From Mytilisepta virgata (taxonomy: Eukaryota; Mollusca; Bivalvia; Mytilida; Mytilidae), in NCBI GenBank assembly GCA_028015205.1, contig CM051517.1, positions 56,357,455 to 56,421,454 of the forward strand: DNA of 64,000 bases, written 5' to 3'. The notes under the pieces are model-generated. The model had not been told where the DNA came from. It did not search any database and worked only from the letters and a program-made list of their open reading frames with translations. Both the position numbers and the translations under genes were made by a program. Shown here in pieces: positions 10,659-23,834 of this stretch (the stretch's first letter is position 1; the number at the start of each line of letters is the position of its first letter).

Positions 10659-12611
10659 TGTTTGCTGTCAAAGCAGTGATAAGATAAAACCAGATGGCAG
10701 AAATCGCAGAAGATATGACACAGTCGATAACACTACGCTTCCTGGTAAATCAAGCGAACAAGCATATCGGATACAGTCAATCTACATTTGTTGAAGTACG
10801 ACCGTGTCTGGAAGGTCGACTTGATACATTTTACTTCTTCAGTCAATAATGCGTAGTTTGTTATTATTCGTAGTCTTGTTTAACGGGGATAATAATATCA
10901 ATACAAAGGAAATGCACATCCCAAAGTAACAAACGAAGTCTATAGTTTTAAATAAAATTTCTCATATATAAGTGTCCCACATGGGACAAACTGTATGAAG
11001 CTTTTGATCTGTCTGTTTTTATCTTCGTCTAAGTTTAAACAAGAGCTACTACAGCAGAAACAACACTTTAAGTCAAAAGAGATGATTGAAACTTTCCCTT
11101 TCTTAGCAGAAATATTCCAAATTGACCAATATGTGGTTGGTATATTTCAAAGTTGATTCGCTACTGTCGTGCATGTGATTTGTATGATAACTTTTGTGCT
11201 GAGTGAAATTACTGTCACAGGGTTATATTCAGTTTTGAATGAATTTGAATGAAATTAAAGTTGAAACTAAATCGGACATTATCTACGTGTACTTGCAATC
11301 TGAAATGTGCCGATAACGAATCAAGACATGCATAAACCCTTCAAAAGCTGATGATGTCAATCCCGGATTTTTTTTTTTTAAATTTTATTTATTTACTATT
11401 ATTTTTTTTTTTAATTTATTTAGTATTTTGTTATTTTGTTCCAATTCTGTTTGGTTTCTATTATGTATTATTTTATTTTTTATGTCTATCTTTTCAGTAT
11501 TTATTTGCCGCATTATTATTTTTATCAATTTGTCGTCTCTTTGGAGTTTTGTCTTGTTTAATTTCTTCATTTTTAAGATTCGATATTCTTTTGCCGATAT
11601 TGTTAATTTTATTTTATCATATTTTGAGTTATGAATGTCTTACATTGTATTTACTAGTTGCTTTTTATTTTATAAGACGCATACATTATTCTTTCATTCT
11701 CTGGATAAAGGGAAAGAGACAATTATTTACAAAATGTCAATGCTGGATTAGTTCAGTCCCACCGGAACACACGTACATGATCTTTCTCAAACACGATCAG
11801 CCCAGATATAGTTGTAATCACAAAACATGTACCTATTATTGTAGATTGCCGACTGTTGAGAAAGGAAGCATCTGCATATGAAAAAGAAATTTGAAGAATT
11901 CGTGTAATTACATTTACCCAATAAAGAAGGTAATTCTCATTTAAAAATTTGAATTTCATGTAGTTGCTCGAAATGTGTTTCACCTTGTGGCTATCCCAGG
12001 ATAATCCCAAAACTTGACCTTTTCAAAGCCACCCAACCATTCACATTAATAACGACTACATGACGGGACATCTAATGTATCATAAAATGTAATGTGAAAC
12101 CCTTTAAAGAAATTTACTTGAGTATACATTTGTATACATGTATATGTACATATGTATGTGTGCCGTAAAAATCTCACCACATTTTACTGTTTTCAGCTTG
12201 TGTGAATAAATATTGTTTGTACTAGTGTGTGAAACTTAACATTCAGTCCAATTGATCTGTTCAAATATATAAGTAGATACATTTCTAAAAGATAAGTAAA
12301 GCTGGCCCATCGGTTTTCGGTAGAGTTTGAGAGTTTGATGGATGCACATAATCTTCTAGGTGTTGTGATTTTTTCAGTTTTCAGTTTTTGAGTGCACTGT
12401 TTCATGATGGTGTTTTATGGCCTTGCCCTTAGACGTTTGAATTCTATATTAAAATCTTTCCATCTACCACTCTCTTTTTTTCTGAATGAAGGCTGAAGCA
12501 ACCTCCGTCCATGTCGTGAGGAAAACAGGGAAACTTACTATGGATTTGGATTAAATTAAGTCAATTTGATTAAATCGCATGTCTATCATTTAGAATTTAG
12601 ATTTTCTAAAC
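10659..12611. other. Upstream of left ShKT gene; no recognised gene
   Basis: This holds the presumed 5' flank of the minus-strand ShKT gene; I could not fix a promoter. A T-rich frame of 176 residues at 11351-11881 is low-complexity. Nothing else is identifiable. Confidence 0.4.
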
Positions 12612-13400
12612 AAGAGGCCCACATGGGTTGAACTTCGAAAATTTGGAATTCAAGCTTGTGACCTAAACTCGTCTTTCATTTTTTAATTTATGCATTTAAT
12701 TTTTATACAGTATTGTCCTGCAACATATGCTGATGCGCAATAAGGTTTTATAATTTTGAATTTATAAAATTAGGGACCACAGGGGTCAGATTTAAAAAAA
12801 AAACAACTGTCAATTTGTGACCTAAACTCCTCTTTCTTTTACAATTTATGCATTTTATTTCTATACGGTATTGTCATACGCTATATGCAGATGCGAAATA
12901 AGGTTTTAGAATTTTTATTTTCTAAAATTTGGACCCACAGGGATCGAATTTTGAAAAACTATCAATTTAAGCTTGTGACATATACTCTTCTTTTGTTTTT
13001 CAATTTATGCATTTATTTCTATACAGTATTGTCAAACACCATATGCAAATGTGCAATAAGGTTTTTTTTTGTAAACTTTGGGTCCACATGGGTCGAAATA
13101 TGAAATTTTCAATTTAAGATTGTGACGTTAACTTCTCTTTCATTTTTGCAATTTATTCATTTTGCTTACATATAGTATGTTCTACACTATATTTAGTTGC
13201 ACAATAAGGTTTTAGAATATATATTTTTAAACTGGGGGCTCACTCATCAAATTTCAAAAATTGTCAGTTTAAGCTTGTGAACTAAGGTCTTTTTCATTTT
13301 TCATTAGGTTTAATGATTTAATTTCTTTATAAAATGACTGCATGCTATTTTTGGATGGGAATAAGGTTTCATACTTTTGACTATAGGTACGTGGCCTAAC
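12612..13400 (+). repeat. ~155-bp satellite, about five units
   Basis: Units begin near 12615, 12772, 12930, 13079 and 13234, giving a period of about 150-158 bp. Each reads roughly CCCACAGGGGTCGAATTTTG, ...TTTAAGCTTGTGACCTAAAC, ...ATTTATGCATTTAATTTCTA, TACAGTATTGTCATA.., then ATGCGCAATAAGGTTTTAGA. The unit includes a dyad, ACAGTATTG...ACTGTATG-like. The family recurs forward at 46908-47905 and reversed at 15060-15240 and 6720-7135. Confidence 0.85.
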
Positions 13401-14593
13401 TATTTACAGGGGGTGCGGGGATTACTTTCGATTCCGACAGTACAGATTTCTAGTTCCTCATGCAGATGATTAGTCCCAAAAATTTTATTCAATTGCTAAA
13501 GATAGAAGGTGATTTTTACCGATATCGCTAATATTACACGTCAAAAACTAAAAATAAGGACAGCAAAATTTGTAATCAATATTTACATTTCTGTAGTGTT
13601 GTGTTTGGATTAAGAGTTACTTCCAGCTCAGGGGAAATCTTCCGTCGAGGATATTTCCTGACATGATTTTTTCTCTGCAATTTTCCATACTTTTTGTATT
13701 TTCATTGGGAGGTTACAATTACTAATTTTTTTAAGCCCTCAGATTCAAAACGAAAAGAATTACATTAATTTTTGCCATGGTGAAAGGCAATATGTTTCAA
13801 ATCGGTAGGATTTGTGATTTTCTCTGAGTTTCAACGAGAGGGGCATTGTAATGAATTTACCAACATCCTTGTCTGCCTTGACAATATTGAAAGTTGTCAT
13901 CCCATGATTCCATCTGCTTCGGACATTATATACATTTATTAACCAGCTTATTACAATATGAATAAAAAAGACAATCCTTTATGAACTGGAAATTTGTACA
14001 GCCGCTCGTTATGAACCGGAATTTCAGTCGGTCATTACAAAATCGCAGCTGGTCATTACGAATTTTAAAAACAGGCCATAATTATAGGGCCGTTATGGAC
14101 AGAATTAAAATGGCGTACATTTATTCTAGCAATAATAGATGATTTTGTTTAAATATGTACATTATTTGAGCATACGAAAACAGGGAATGGACGACAAAGG
14201 ACTTCCACGGAGCAGTCCGAAGGGAATAATCACATAAATATGCTAAAAAAGGAGACAAATTGATGGAAATTCTCTTCGATGACTTTGAAAGATACAAAAA
14301 TCACACGGCTGTATTGTTAACAGTAATGCTGGAGTTTCACTATTTATTCCTCAATTTTTATTTCCAAATTCTTGGATTAAACCAAAACAGTTGCTGAAAA
14401 ACAAGTTGGAAATCGGATAACCTGTTCTTGCCATCGCTGAAAAATATCAAACATTTTTTCTGTTAGATAATTTAAAATCTATACTTTTCACATTAGCATT
14501 GTTATATAGAATACGAAGAAACTATCGACAAAGAAACACTCTCATATACCTACACTATATTTTCTGTTGAAGTTGGTTAATAAAATATCAATA
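13401..14593. other. No recognised feature
   Basis: AT-rich sequence with a short related pair, CATTACAAAATCGCAGCTGG / CATTACGAATT, around 13990-14070. No gene seen. Confidence 0.4.
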
Positions 14594-14731
14594 TATGTCC
14601 TTTTTCATATTGTCCCTGTTACATTCCCTTGGTATTAATAATGACCTCAGCATTGCCTCGGGTCATTATAACATCCTCGGCCATTATTAATACCTCATGT
14701 ATGTAACAGGGCCAATATGAAAAAGGCCATA
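14594..14731. repeat. Compact palindrome P1
   Basis: The outer arms TATGTCCTTTTTCATATTG..CCCTGTTACA and TGTAACAGGGCCAATATGAA..GGCCATA pair. Inner arms GGTATTAATAATG and CATTATTAATACC (with one extra base) pair again. The loop holds CATTGCCTCGGG and ATCCTCGG. The element forms a nested hairpin of about 138 bases with no coding. Confidence 0.75.
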
Positions 14732-15059
14732 CATTAATACTACAGTAAATAAAATTGTAATAGTTTGTTTCCCCTTAGAACGGTATGAAAATTAATATAT
14801 GCGAATATTAGATAGCAGTTTAATAAGATCAGAGAAAAGAAAAGGTAAGCGTTCTCGAGTTATTCCGCTTTTGAAACAGAAATGTAATATACTAAACTGG
14901 AATCTACAGAGTCCAAATGTAAAAAAAAATCATCGCTCGTGTGCAGATGGTATACAATCATAATATTAAAAAATAAATCACTAAACTCAATGAAAAATAT
15001 TTTTTAAAACTTTTAGGTGTAAAGATTACATTTTAAAAATCGCCTACAATGTATGAAAG

Positions 15060-15240
15060 AGGAGGTTTAAATTCACAATTTCACAAAAGTTCCCTGCTGG
15101 CCTCGAGTTTATAAAATCATTACATGTAAAACCTTATTGCGCATCTACATACAGTGTATGGAAATACTGTTCTTAGATAAAATGCATAAAGTTTAAAATG
15201 AAAAAAGGTTAGGTCACAAAAAGGAGAGTTACAATTGTTG
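15060..15240 (-). repeat. Single satellite unit, reverse orientation
   Basis: It contains AAAACCTTATTGCGCATCTA and CATACAGTGTATGG, followed by AAATGCATAAA and AGGTCACAAA. This is the reverse complement of the 12.6-kb satellite unit. Confidence 0.7.
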
Positions 15241-16323
15241 TCGAATAGGCTAAAGGCACCTTGAACAACAAAGAAGTGGGGCCATTTTCTCCTCCATTTA
15301 TTCCACTTCTAAGGCTGTTTTAAAACATTCTCTAAATGCCTTTCAAAATCTCCGGGGGCATAGCCTGGTATGTGATCTCAGGTATGATTTGATAATAATA
15401 ATAACAAATAAGTAACTAGTATTGTTTCTACATATCTAAATATCGTTCTGGTTATCAGCGAAACAAATAAAGGAGAAGGTGATCCGACTTCTTTATGGTA
15501 TAATAATGATAACACAATAATAAACTATCTTTGTTCATGGAACAATATTGAACTATATATACTGTCAAGTGGTTAAAAAGAACATAAAAAATTAAGAACA
15601 TAAATAATGTTGTTACAAGAACAGAGGACTTAATACATGTAGAACAGTCAAGTCAAGATGAATTTTGCTGTACTTCCTAATTATAATTAAAAATTCAATT
15701 GTTGTGGGCCGTTCAAATTACCATCGTTCTGAAAATAAATGCAATAAGAGCCATCGTTTGATGTCAATGTTGTCTAGGAAGTTTTCTTTGACCCTGGAAA
15801 TTTACGATTGTTTGATTCTGAAGTATATTCAATCCTGCCATTTTTCAACTCATTTTTAGTCTGCCTTTATTTTCAGCAAATTTTGTAGCCTATCCTAATT
15901 GCCATAAAGATCATATGGTTGACCCTAACTGAAAGCTAGCCCGAATTACTAATTAAAAGTAGATACTAAATTGTCAGTTGTCAAATATAATATTAAACAA
16001 AGACTGTAAAAAAGATCTTGTACATGCATGATGATCTCGCATTTAAAAAGAACAAATACAATTAAATGTTAAACTCTTTACAATATACATATAATATTGT
16101 GATCACGCGAACATTGGGGCCAAAGTATAATAAATCATAATATAAGTGACAACAATCAAAATCGGGTGACATTCACAGACCAATAAGATCAATTTTAATT
16201 TAGGAAATTATGCAATTCATAGTCTAAATTAAGCAACAGGTAAGACTGTTATGTCCCAAAACAATCTATTGCATAAGAAAAACGTTATCAGATAGTTATC
16301 CTTATAAGTCAGTTTATATTACC

Positions 16324-17922
16324 TAAGGGGACGACCATTTGATATTCTGGTGGGGGCCAGGAGGATTTTGAAAATAAATAACAGCCTTGATAATAACAAA
16401 AATTAGTGGTTTGTTCTGTGGTAGTTTGAAAATAAATAACCTCACCTACAATGTATTGAAAATAAATAACTCGGCAGGTCTTTTAAACCATTTTATAAAT
16501 GCATGTTTTAAAGCATGAGATGGCACCAGATTCTACCAAAATTTGTCTTTTTTAATATTTTTTTCTGGAAAAACTTCCCAAATCTTTTAATAATATATAA
16601 ACTACACCATATATAAATATTAATGTTTTTGAAATGTCTGAAAATGGGTTTCATTTCACTTGAGGTATATTGTCTCATGAACATTTACCTCACTTTAATA
16701 CCTTTTCCCATTTTAACCTATATTGTTTTTTGTACGTATGCAATATATGCAGTTTTGAATTCAGAAGATTCACTTCCAGAGGATGATGATTAATTTCGAT
16801 TAAATGGTACATAATGTATTTCATCTCATTGAATTTATAAAATGTAAGTATAAACTTATCATACTGGTATATACCAATGCAACATACTGGTATATTTAAC
16901 TTAAACTTCAGAAATATATATCTGCATTCCATTTTCATGGGCGGGTCCAGGTGAGGGCGTAATGGGCGTACGCCCCCCCCCCCTTTTAAAAAAAAACAAA
17001 AAAAACTATCGTAATCTGCTTATATTGTATTGAATATGGCAATTTATCATATTCATAAATTCAACACATAATCTGATTTCTTTAAAAGACTATTGAAATG
17101 TTAAGTAACGCGTTATACCCTAGAATTTGGAATTTCTCGTTATTGGTCTACTGCTGTTAAGATACATCCAATCATTTTAATATACCATAGACAATTAATG
17201 GAGAGAATTCGGCATAAAAAATGTCAAACCCTGACACTTTAACTATAAAATATACATGCTCTAAGTCAGGAACCGTTACATTAGTGCATTTCACAATTAT
17301 TTTATGTTTTTTAGCTAAAAAAAATCCAAAATGTTTTATTATACGCCTCCCCTTTCAAATATCCTGGAAACGCCCCTGATTTTCCGTTCTCCTTTACTTT
17401 AAACAGAACAATGCACAATACAACATGAATGTACAAGCATGCATTATAAACATTGCATATTTCTATTTGCACCTACAATTCAATTTCTTGATGTGGCAGT
17501 TATGAACTGGGTGCACAGATTTATGGCAATGGTGGCCATTTTTGTGCTTGCATCAAACACAATAACAAATAGTATCTTTATGATGGTCTTAAAGAATACC
17601 ACAGTGCTGGACAGGGACTGAGACTGCAAGGTGGAACAGCCAAAATTCCGAACAGATACAACCTTGACTATGTTATTTATTTAAGAATAAAAACATGAAT
17701 TTAAAAATTGTGTATTTTCAAATATTATAAATATAATTGTGAAAATAAATAATCAGTCCCTTGTTTTACTAAAAATGAAAAATCATGCTTCAACGGTGCA
17801 GAAAATAAATAATCTGTCTTTATTTTCCACAAAAATAAATAACCCATCCAAAACAAATCCTCCTGCCCCCCCCCCCCCCCCCCCCCCCCTCCCCCCAGAA
17901 TATCAAATGGCCGTCCCCTAAG
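16324..17922. mobile_element. TIR element about 1.6 kb, non-autonomous
   Basis: The left end reads TAAGGGGACGACCATTTGAT, then ATTCTGG, a G-rich tract and CAGGAGGATTT. The right end, read inward on the other strand, is TTAGGGGACGGCCATTTGAT, then ATTCTGG, a G tract and CAGGAGGATTT. The inverted repeats are about 45 bp, interrupted by the variable G/C tract (17866-17896 on the right). Both subterminal regions carry repeated GAAAATAAATAA motifs. No transposase is visible. A smaller element sits inside at 16936-17378. The target duplication is not clear. Confidence 0.72.
16936..17378. mobile_element. Nested hAT-like MITE
   Basis: The left end is CATGGGCGGGTCCAGG and the right end, reverse complement, is CAGGGGCGTTTCCAGG: imperfect inverted repeats with the CAGGGGCG start common in hAT-type elements. 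A C run follows the left end and a C-rich stretch precedes the right. Six flanking bases (ATTTTC) are shared on both sides, but a clean 8-bp duplication is not seen. It is inserted in the 16324-17922 element, so it is the younger of the two. Confidence 0.55.
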
Positions 17923-18164
17923 CTTTTTTATTTAGAGAAAGAGAAACTTCTTTCGCTGTGTGATATATAAGATTATTATTAAGATCATTTAATCAAATAA
18001 TAACGTTTCTACTTTGAAATAAGCGAATTTGGCAATGCAATACATAATGGAGAAAATGTGCATCCATCAACAGAATACATGTACGTGTAAATGTAAAAAT
18101 GGTTTATGAGATTTGAACATTGCGTATTAAAACGTGTTTTAGGGATAAACATTTTTACGGATTT

Positions 18165-19125
18165 TGAAATTATTAAAAGTTATTGATTTGAGGGGCGAAG
18201 ATGATCCCTTTTTGGTGGGAGTGTTAGGTTTTTTATCAATATGTTTGTCTTATCGTGGGAAAAAAAATATATGATTTAGGGGCAGGGATTTCAAGTTTTA
18301 CGAGATAATTAAAGACTAATGATTCGAGGGGATGGGGATGGGGATTTTAATTTTATATAATTCAAGATAATTGGCTTAAGGGGGCGAGAGTAATGAGGTA
18401 TGTATCATTTAAAGGGGAGTCCCGGTATTGTTTATACGCATCGCTCTCAGCGCCACTATTATGCCATTTCTTCCTGGACCGTCAAAAATTTATGAGATAA
18501 TTGAAAATTATTGATTTGATGGGAGTTGTGATAACTCCCTGGGGAAGCGAGGTATGTGTCATTTGGTGCATCTTATCATGGTGAATAAGAAAATATATGG
18601 TTTAGGTATGGGGATTTTAACTATTTATGAGATAATTGAACATTATTGATTTGATGGGAGTGTTAGTAACCAGCCCCCCCCCCCCCCTCCCCGGAGGAAG
18701 GGAGGTATGTTTCATTTAGTGCGCCTTACCATGGAGCATAAGAGAGTATATGTGTTAGGGATGGGGATGTTTACAGTGAATGAGATAATTGAACATTATT
18801 GATTTGATGGAAGTGGTTATAATCCCCTGGGGAAGCGAGGTATGTGTCATGTGGTGCGTCTTACCATGTGGAATAAGAAAATATATGGTTTAGGGGTGGG
18901 GATTTTAACGGTTTATGAGATAATGGAACATTATTGATTTGATGGGAGTGGTGATAACCCCTCCGGGGAAGCGAGGTATGTGTCATTTGGTTCGTCTTGC
19001 CATGGGGAATAAGAAAATATATGGTATTTTCCAAAATGATCAACTAAGGGGGGGGGGGGGGGGTGATGACCCCCCTAGAGGAACGAGGTATATGTCATTT
19101 AATAGGTGTTGTCACGATGTATAAT
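18165..19125. repeat. ~140-bp GC-skewed tandem repeat
   Basis: Six or seven diverged units share TTATGAGATAATTGAACATT, then ATTGATTTGATGGGAGTG, a G/C tract, GGGAAGCGAGGTATGTGTCA, CATGGGGAATAAGA and ATATATGGTTTAGGGGTGGG. Clear unit marks (GATTTGATGG) lie near 18515, 18650, 18800 and 18937, about 140 bases apart. Homopolymer runs (C at 18671-18687, G at 19048-19063) interrupt the units. Short frames on both strands are by-products. Confidence 0.8.
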
Positions 19126-19491
19126 AACATATATGATATGAGATGGTTATTGGTCACTCTCGTAGAGTTTTTCGAAGAAAAACAAATTCCTCTTTGAACT
19201 GCTCATTATACGTCTCAGTGACCCCATCGGAAAATGAATAGTATTAGGCACATCTAGAAACATTGATCTTTCATCATGGAAAATCTCAGATCCATATCTC
19301 CGACGGTTATTGAGAACTCGAACGAACAAAATTGGAGAGAAAGAAAAAAATGTTCGATATAAATTGCAAATCAAAATCTATAAGTCTCCCACTTTGTTGG
19401 AAGACTTAATTATCATAATTAACACTCTATTACATGGTATGTCATGACGAGCCTTAATAGAAATCGATACGATTTGAAAGAGACCATATAT

Positions 19492-19674
19492 ACAATAGTT
19501 GCTTATATGGAGGGCATTATCATGATATATTGACTTCCCAAGGGACAGTGATATTGCCTGAAACATTGATAATGTCCAAGCCGCAGGCGTGGGCATTAAC
19601 AATGTTGAAGGCAATATCTATCCCGAGGGCAGTCAATTTATCATGATAATGCCCTCTATATAAGCAACTATTGT
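19492..19674. repeat. Compact palindrome P2
   Basis: The arms ACAATAGTTGCTTATATGGA, then GGGCATTATCATGATA, and their reverse complement at the right pair over about 48 bases. Inner pieces CAGTGATATTGCC / GGCAATATCTATCCC pair again. The centre reads AAGCCGCAGGCGT. Confidence 0.8.
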
Positions 19675-21500
19675 GTTTATTTCATTGAAGAATATAAACC
19701 TGGTGGTGTTGGTTCCTTACATGTACATGTATGTTGAAGACCTCATGATGACCTCTGCATGTGTGTTTATGTTTCTGGTATATTGTACATTCATGGAAGT
19801 TCCCCATATCTATTCTTTTTTCTACCTCAAACATTTATTATTCGAAATATGCATTCCAACTTAGTACATAAAAAAGGCACCCTGTTATATAATATTAAAA
19901 CAATACTATCTCAGCAAGTATTGTTTTTATTTCATTGAAACCAAAATTTCATCTAGAAATGTCTAGAATTTAATTAACAACTGCTGCATCACGTTTGTGT
20001 TTTAAAAAGGGGGCGTAACTCTAAATTGCAAGCAGGCACTACCGTGTGGTAATACGGGAATTATCATGATAATGCCTGCTTGGAATTTTAACGCAGATTA
20101 ATAAATACCACATGACCATGTTTTAACTAATAAATACAACTAAATTTTCTCTGATATGAAAAAATAATAAATAAACACTGAAAAAAATCAGTAGAAGGAA
20201 TATTCTGTTGCCATTGTGATTCTTAATTTTGTATTCTGCCATAGAAAGTGATATTCATCTTTTATCAATGTTTATTGCATATCTTTTGCATCAAAATATA
20301 TATCATAGATTCATGAGATTTGCTGGTGGATCACCAACTCAGATGCTAGTATTTTGATACTAACATGAAAACGGTACTTTAAAATGTATTGCTGTCTAGA
20401 CCATGAGTTCATCGTTAATGAAACTTGTTGAGTAGTACATGTATAAGAAAACAAACATTTTGCCATTTTTCCAGTAAATTTGTGTATTTAGGAATATCAT
20501 TTATAAACTGAAATTTCAGGAATTTCATTTAATTACTAAGCATAAAGTTTGTAAATTTTATTAGTAATTACAGGACATTACTGGAAAATTGTAAAGTTAG
20601 TATGCAAATTTACTGAAACCATTTAATCATGTAAAACCAAGCCAAAAGTAGTTTACCCCTTTACATTTTTATCATGGTTGCGATAATCCCTTATTAAATT
20701 AGTACAATTTACACTTTGAATTTGTGATATTTTTTAGTTTAAACATGAAAGCAAACCCTGTCGATCTCCCTTCAAATGATAGAGAAAACTGTGACACGTG
20801 TGAAGTATGTTGTGGTGGAGCCATAAGTAAAGAGAGAGCGGCATCTAAGCCATAAATATCTTGAATAACAAGCTGGCAAAATGATTACGCATAGAAATCA
20901 GATCCTGCAATAACTTTCAGTCTGTGACAATCTAAGTCCCAAGTGTCGAAAGACCGAGAGGAGATCTATAACAAATAATCACACAACTAAAAAACCTCGG
21001 TACTAGATACAGTGCTTTAAATACCACTATTTCAAGACATAAGTTTCAACCATCTTCAACTAAAATATTGCTTCCGACTGAGAATAGTTCTTTGTCGCTC
21101 AATTTCGGTTTGATATTTGTTGAGCCAGAAATCAATCAGTTAGAAGTCGTCATTGGTTTTTTAAATATTATATTGTATACCGGGCCTGCATTTCTGTATT
21201 TATAAAAATTTAATCTGTATAGTCTGACCACTAATGTTTGGTTTTCTCAAATTTGTGTCATTATACAATGATAATAAATATGTTTGAAGAATATTGGGAA
21301 ATATCAATGGGAAATAACTAGGAATTACTATGAGTAATGCTTGATTGTTTTAAGTGTTTTCATCATTAAAATGATGGAAAAAAAATATGTAAATATGTCT
21401 GGTCGTATGAATATAATGGTTCTTTTTCGCTTAATTTCGGTTTGATATTTGTTTTATTTCAATACCTTAATAAACTCATTTATAATATAAAAAAGAGGAG
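19675..21500. other. Intergenic, with a retrozyme-like fragment
   Basis: Positions about 20310-20370 (TGCTGGTGGATCACC...CTAGTATTTTGATACTA) resemble the segment at 45648-45710 that follows a hammerhead motif. Nothing else is recognisable. Confidence 0.45.
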
Positions 21501-21539
21501 ATTGAATTTGTGGAAAGAGGACAAAGGAACAAACCAAAA

Positions 21540-22010
21540 AACTCAAACCGTTAGACATACAAACCCGGAAGACAAATGAACAACCACAAGCACAACCAAA
21601 AAACACTGAAAACTGAAAAACAATGAACAACACGAACTACTATAAAAACCACTAGTGAACTCGTGTGCTCCGGAAGGGTAAGCAGTTCCTGCTCCGTATA
21701 CGGTACCCGTCGTGAAGTTCAACAAAGTCAGTCCGGTGGTAGTCACAAATCGGTACGACAGTGGGAACTGTTCCAGCATCATCACTGTAAACGGTCAATT
21801 AATTCGTGATGACAACAGCAAAATGTCCTAAGTGATGACATCAACTTATCCCTAATAAAACCCTGGTTAAGAAGCAAGCATTTGTGGCAGCAGTAATCCT
21901 CTTTGTCGAAAGTCATGGTAACTAACGCATGTCCTTGACTATCGGATAGGCTGAAAACGTAGATGCCATATGTAGGCGATGCTGGTATATTGCTACTCAA
22001 ATCCTATAAA
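21540..22010 (-). pseudogene. RT-element 3' end, decayed copy
   Basis: The minus frame 22000-21782 reads SSNIPASPTYGIYV...LLNQGFI.DKLMSSLR.F...HHELIDR, matching the better copy at 23535-23834 (SSNIPEAPAYGVYI...LLRQGDVAPKLKSSLLKFYG). The sequence after it (AYPSGAHEFTSGFY) also matches the other copy (AYSSGAPESTPGFF). The motif is one I recall as the C-terminal region of reverse-transcriptase proteins repeated widely in animal genomes. Substitutions and missing upstream domains show it is dead. Confidence 0.6.
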
Positions 22011-23140
22011 CTCCTATAAAAATATCCCTAATAACATGTAATTACTAGCCTTTTTCAATAATTACGAGAAATTCCAAGTTAAATATATATTTTTTGTAAC
22101 ATACATAAAATATAATCCTGGAAGGGAATTTCCTGTACAAAAATGACGAATCTGACTTTTTGCTGTCATACATCTTAGTGCTGTTTGTTGTCTCTATCAG
22201 GTTCTCACGAGTTTGTCTTGTCTTTTGGTTGCAGTCGTTTTGACATTCCTCCTGCGCCATCTCTCCATATTCTTGATATTTAAAGCATATCAAAATAGCC
22301 TTTTGTTATGACGTATTTGTTATTTAATGTCTTTGCAAGTTATATTGCATGTAATTTGTTAATTGACCTTGCAGTTATGTTCTTAAACATAAAACTATGC
22401 TTTAATTTACTTTTAGCAAAGAATTTCACTGAAACCGATGCTTTGGGTCGCCTTTAACGGGCAGTGAGTGGGCGAGAGGTTTAACTCCAGACTGAAGGCT
22501 TCAACGAGACTTTAAGATGAAGAACGACAAAACCTTTGCCACGTATATGTATGGGTTTTTTGTCAAGAATTAATCCACCATATCTCTTCTTCCATATATT
22601 TTGTCGACTTGAGCTGCACTTTTTGCCTTTATCTATGACTGTTATGTACACTTTTTTCTAGGGTTTTCCCACATACAGGAATGTACGATTTGCTAAGGCG
22701 AAGGCTGTTGGTTATTATCATGAAATATTCTTCTCGAACAAGTTATTGTATCTTTCAATAATACATTAGCACTTGTACTAATGGGAGGATTCCCCTGACG
22801 TTAACCGGCCTTTTTTAAGAATTGTATGGAGCTATGGGACACCAAAGCGACCTCCAATGTAATAAAAACTGTGAAATTTTTCGAATGAGAATTGTTAATG
22901 TGTTTAGAATTCAAAGTTAAATTTTCGATCATGAAAAAAAAAATTCATTAGATTTGCTTCTGTTGGCATTTGTATAATTATTTTTAAAAAATATTATTCC
23001 TCAAGACTTGTTTCAGGGTTGGCCTAATAAAAAGAGACGACACAAAAACATCATATATACATGTACCAAACAGTTGTCTTTTATTGACTTCTTAGAATAA
23101 CACGGACATTTCATAAAACTATTAATAGTTACTCTGAGAG
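22011..23140. other. No recognised feature
   Basis: An 82-residue minus frame at 22045-22293 (CFKYQEYGEMAQEECQNDCN at the start) has four cysteines but no splice support I could confirm. Nothing else is recognisable. Confidence 0.35.
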
Positions 23141-23834
23141 CTAAATGGTTATAAAAGTGAAGTGTATAAAAACGTATATAAGAAAATAACAATGAAGGGC
23201 AAAAACGGTAGGGAAGCCCGTAAGATTGAAATCAAAATACAAGACAACCTCAAGAGACAAAGAGTTAAGTCAAGAAATACCAAAGGGATATTCGAAGGAG
23301 AGAAAAATCGTAACAACTGACAAACTCCGGAGAACAACGAAGACAAGGCCAAACCAATACATGCACTACAATTAAAAACTAAAAACATGAACATGGACCC
23401 CACCGAAAAAACCGGGGGTAGACTCAGGTGCTCCGGAAGAGTAAGCAGTCTCTGCTTCTTGCAGGACACCCGCCATGCTGCCCATGTCAAATTCGGTATG
23501 AGGAAGGGATAATATCAATGGAACAGGTCCATTTTCATTTGGGAAACGGTTTTTCATACCTGTCAACCAAGTTATGATGACGCCCATAAAACTTTAATAA
23601 GGATGACTTCAGCTTAGGAGCAACGTCCCCCTGTCTGAGCAACTTTTCTGTCAGGAGCCGGGCTCTGTCCAGGAAGTCAATGTAGAAGTCACAAGCTCTG
23701 GAATAACGTATGAGTTGTGAAATATATACTCCATACGCCGGCGCTTCTGGAATATTGCTGCTCAAAAATGGGAAGTTGACGATTGAAAAGTCAAAGTCAT
23801 CCCGTTTGTCGTAAAGTTTCACAGTTTTATACAA
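23141..23834 (-). pseudogene. RT-element 3' end, better-preserved copy
   Basis: Minus frame 23834-23535 (99 residues) reads FSIVNFPFLSSNIPEAPAYG, then VYISQLIRYSRACDFYIDFL, then LLTEKLLRQG..PKLKSSLLKFYGRHHNLVDRY. This is the C-terminal segment of a reverse-transcriptase-bearing mobile protein, with no RT core retained. The downstream part to 23141 is probably the element's 3' region, shared in part with 21540-21780. The gap between the two copies is about 1.5 kb and both lie on the same strand. Confidence 0.62.

Noticed and set aside
11351..11881. 176-codon plus frame
   Set aside because: Almost all Leu/Phe/Tyr/Ile from a T-rich stretch; no domain, no splice or promoter support.
17739..17921. 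60-codon frame with a proline run
   Set aside because: Proline run is the C tract in the transposon end.
23149..23490. 113-codon minus frame, Leu/Phe-rich
   Set aside because: Lies in the 3' part of the RT-element copy and is not shared as a frame with the other copy.
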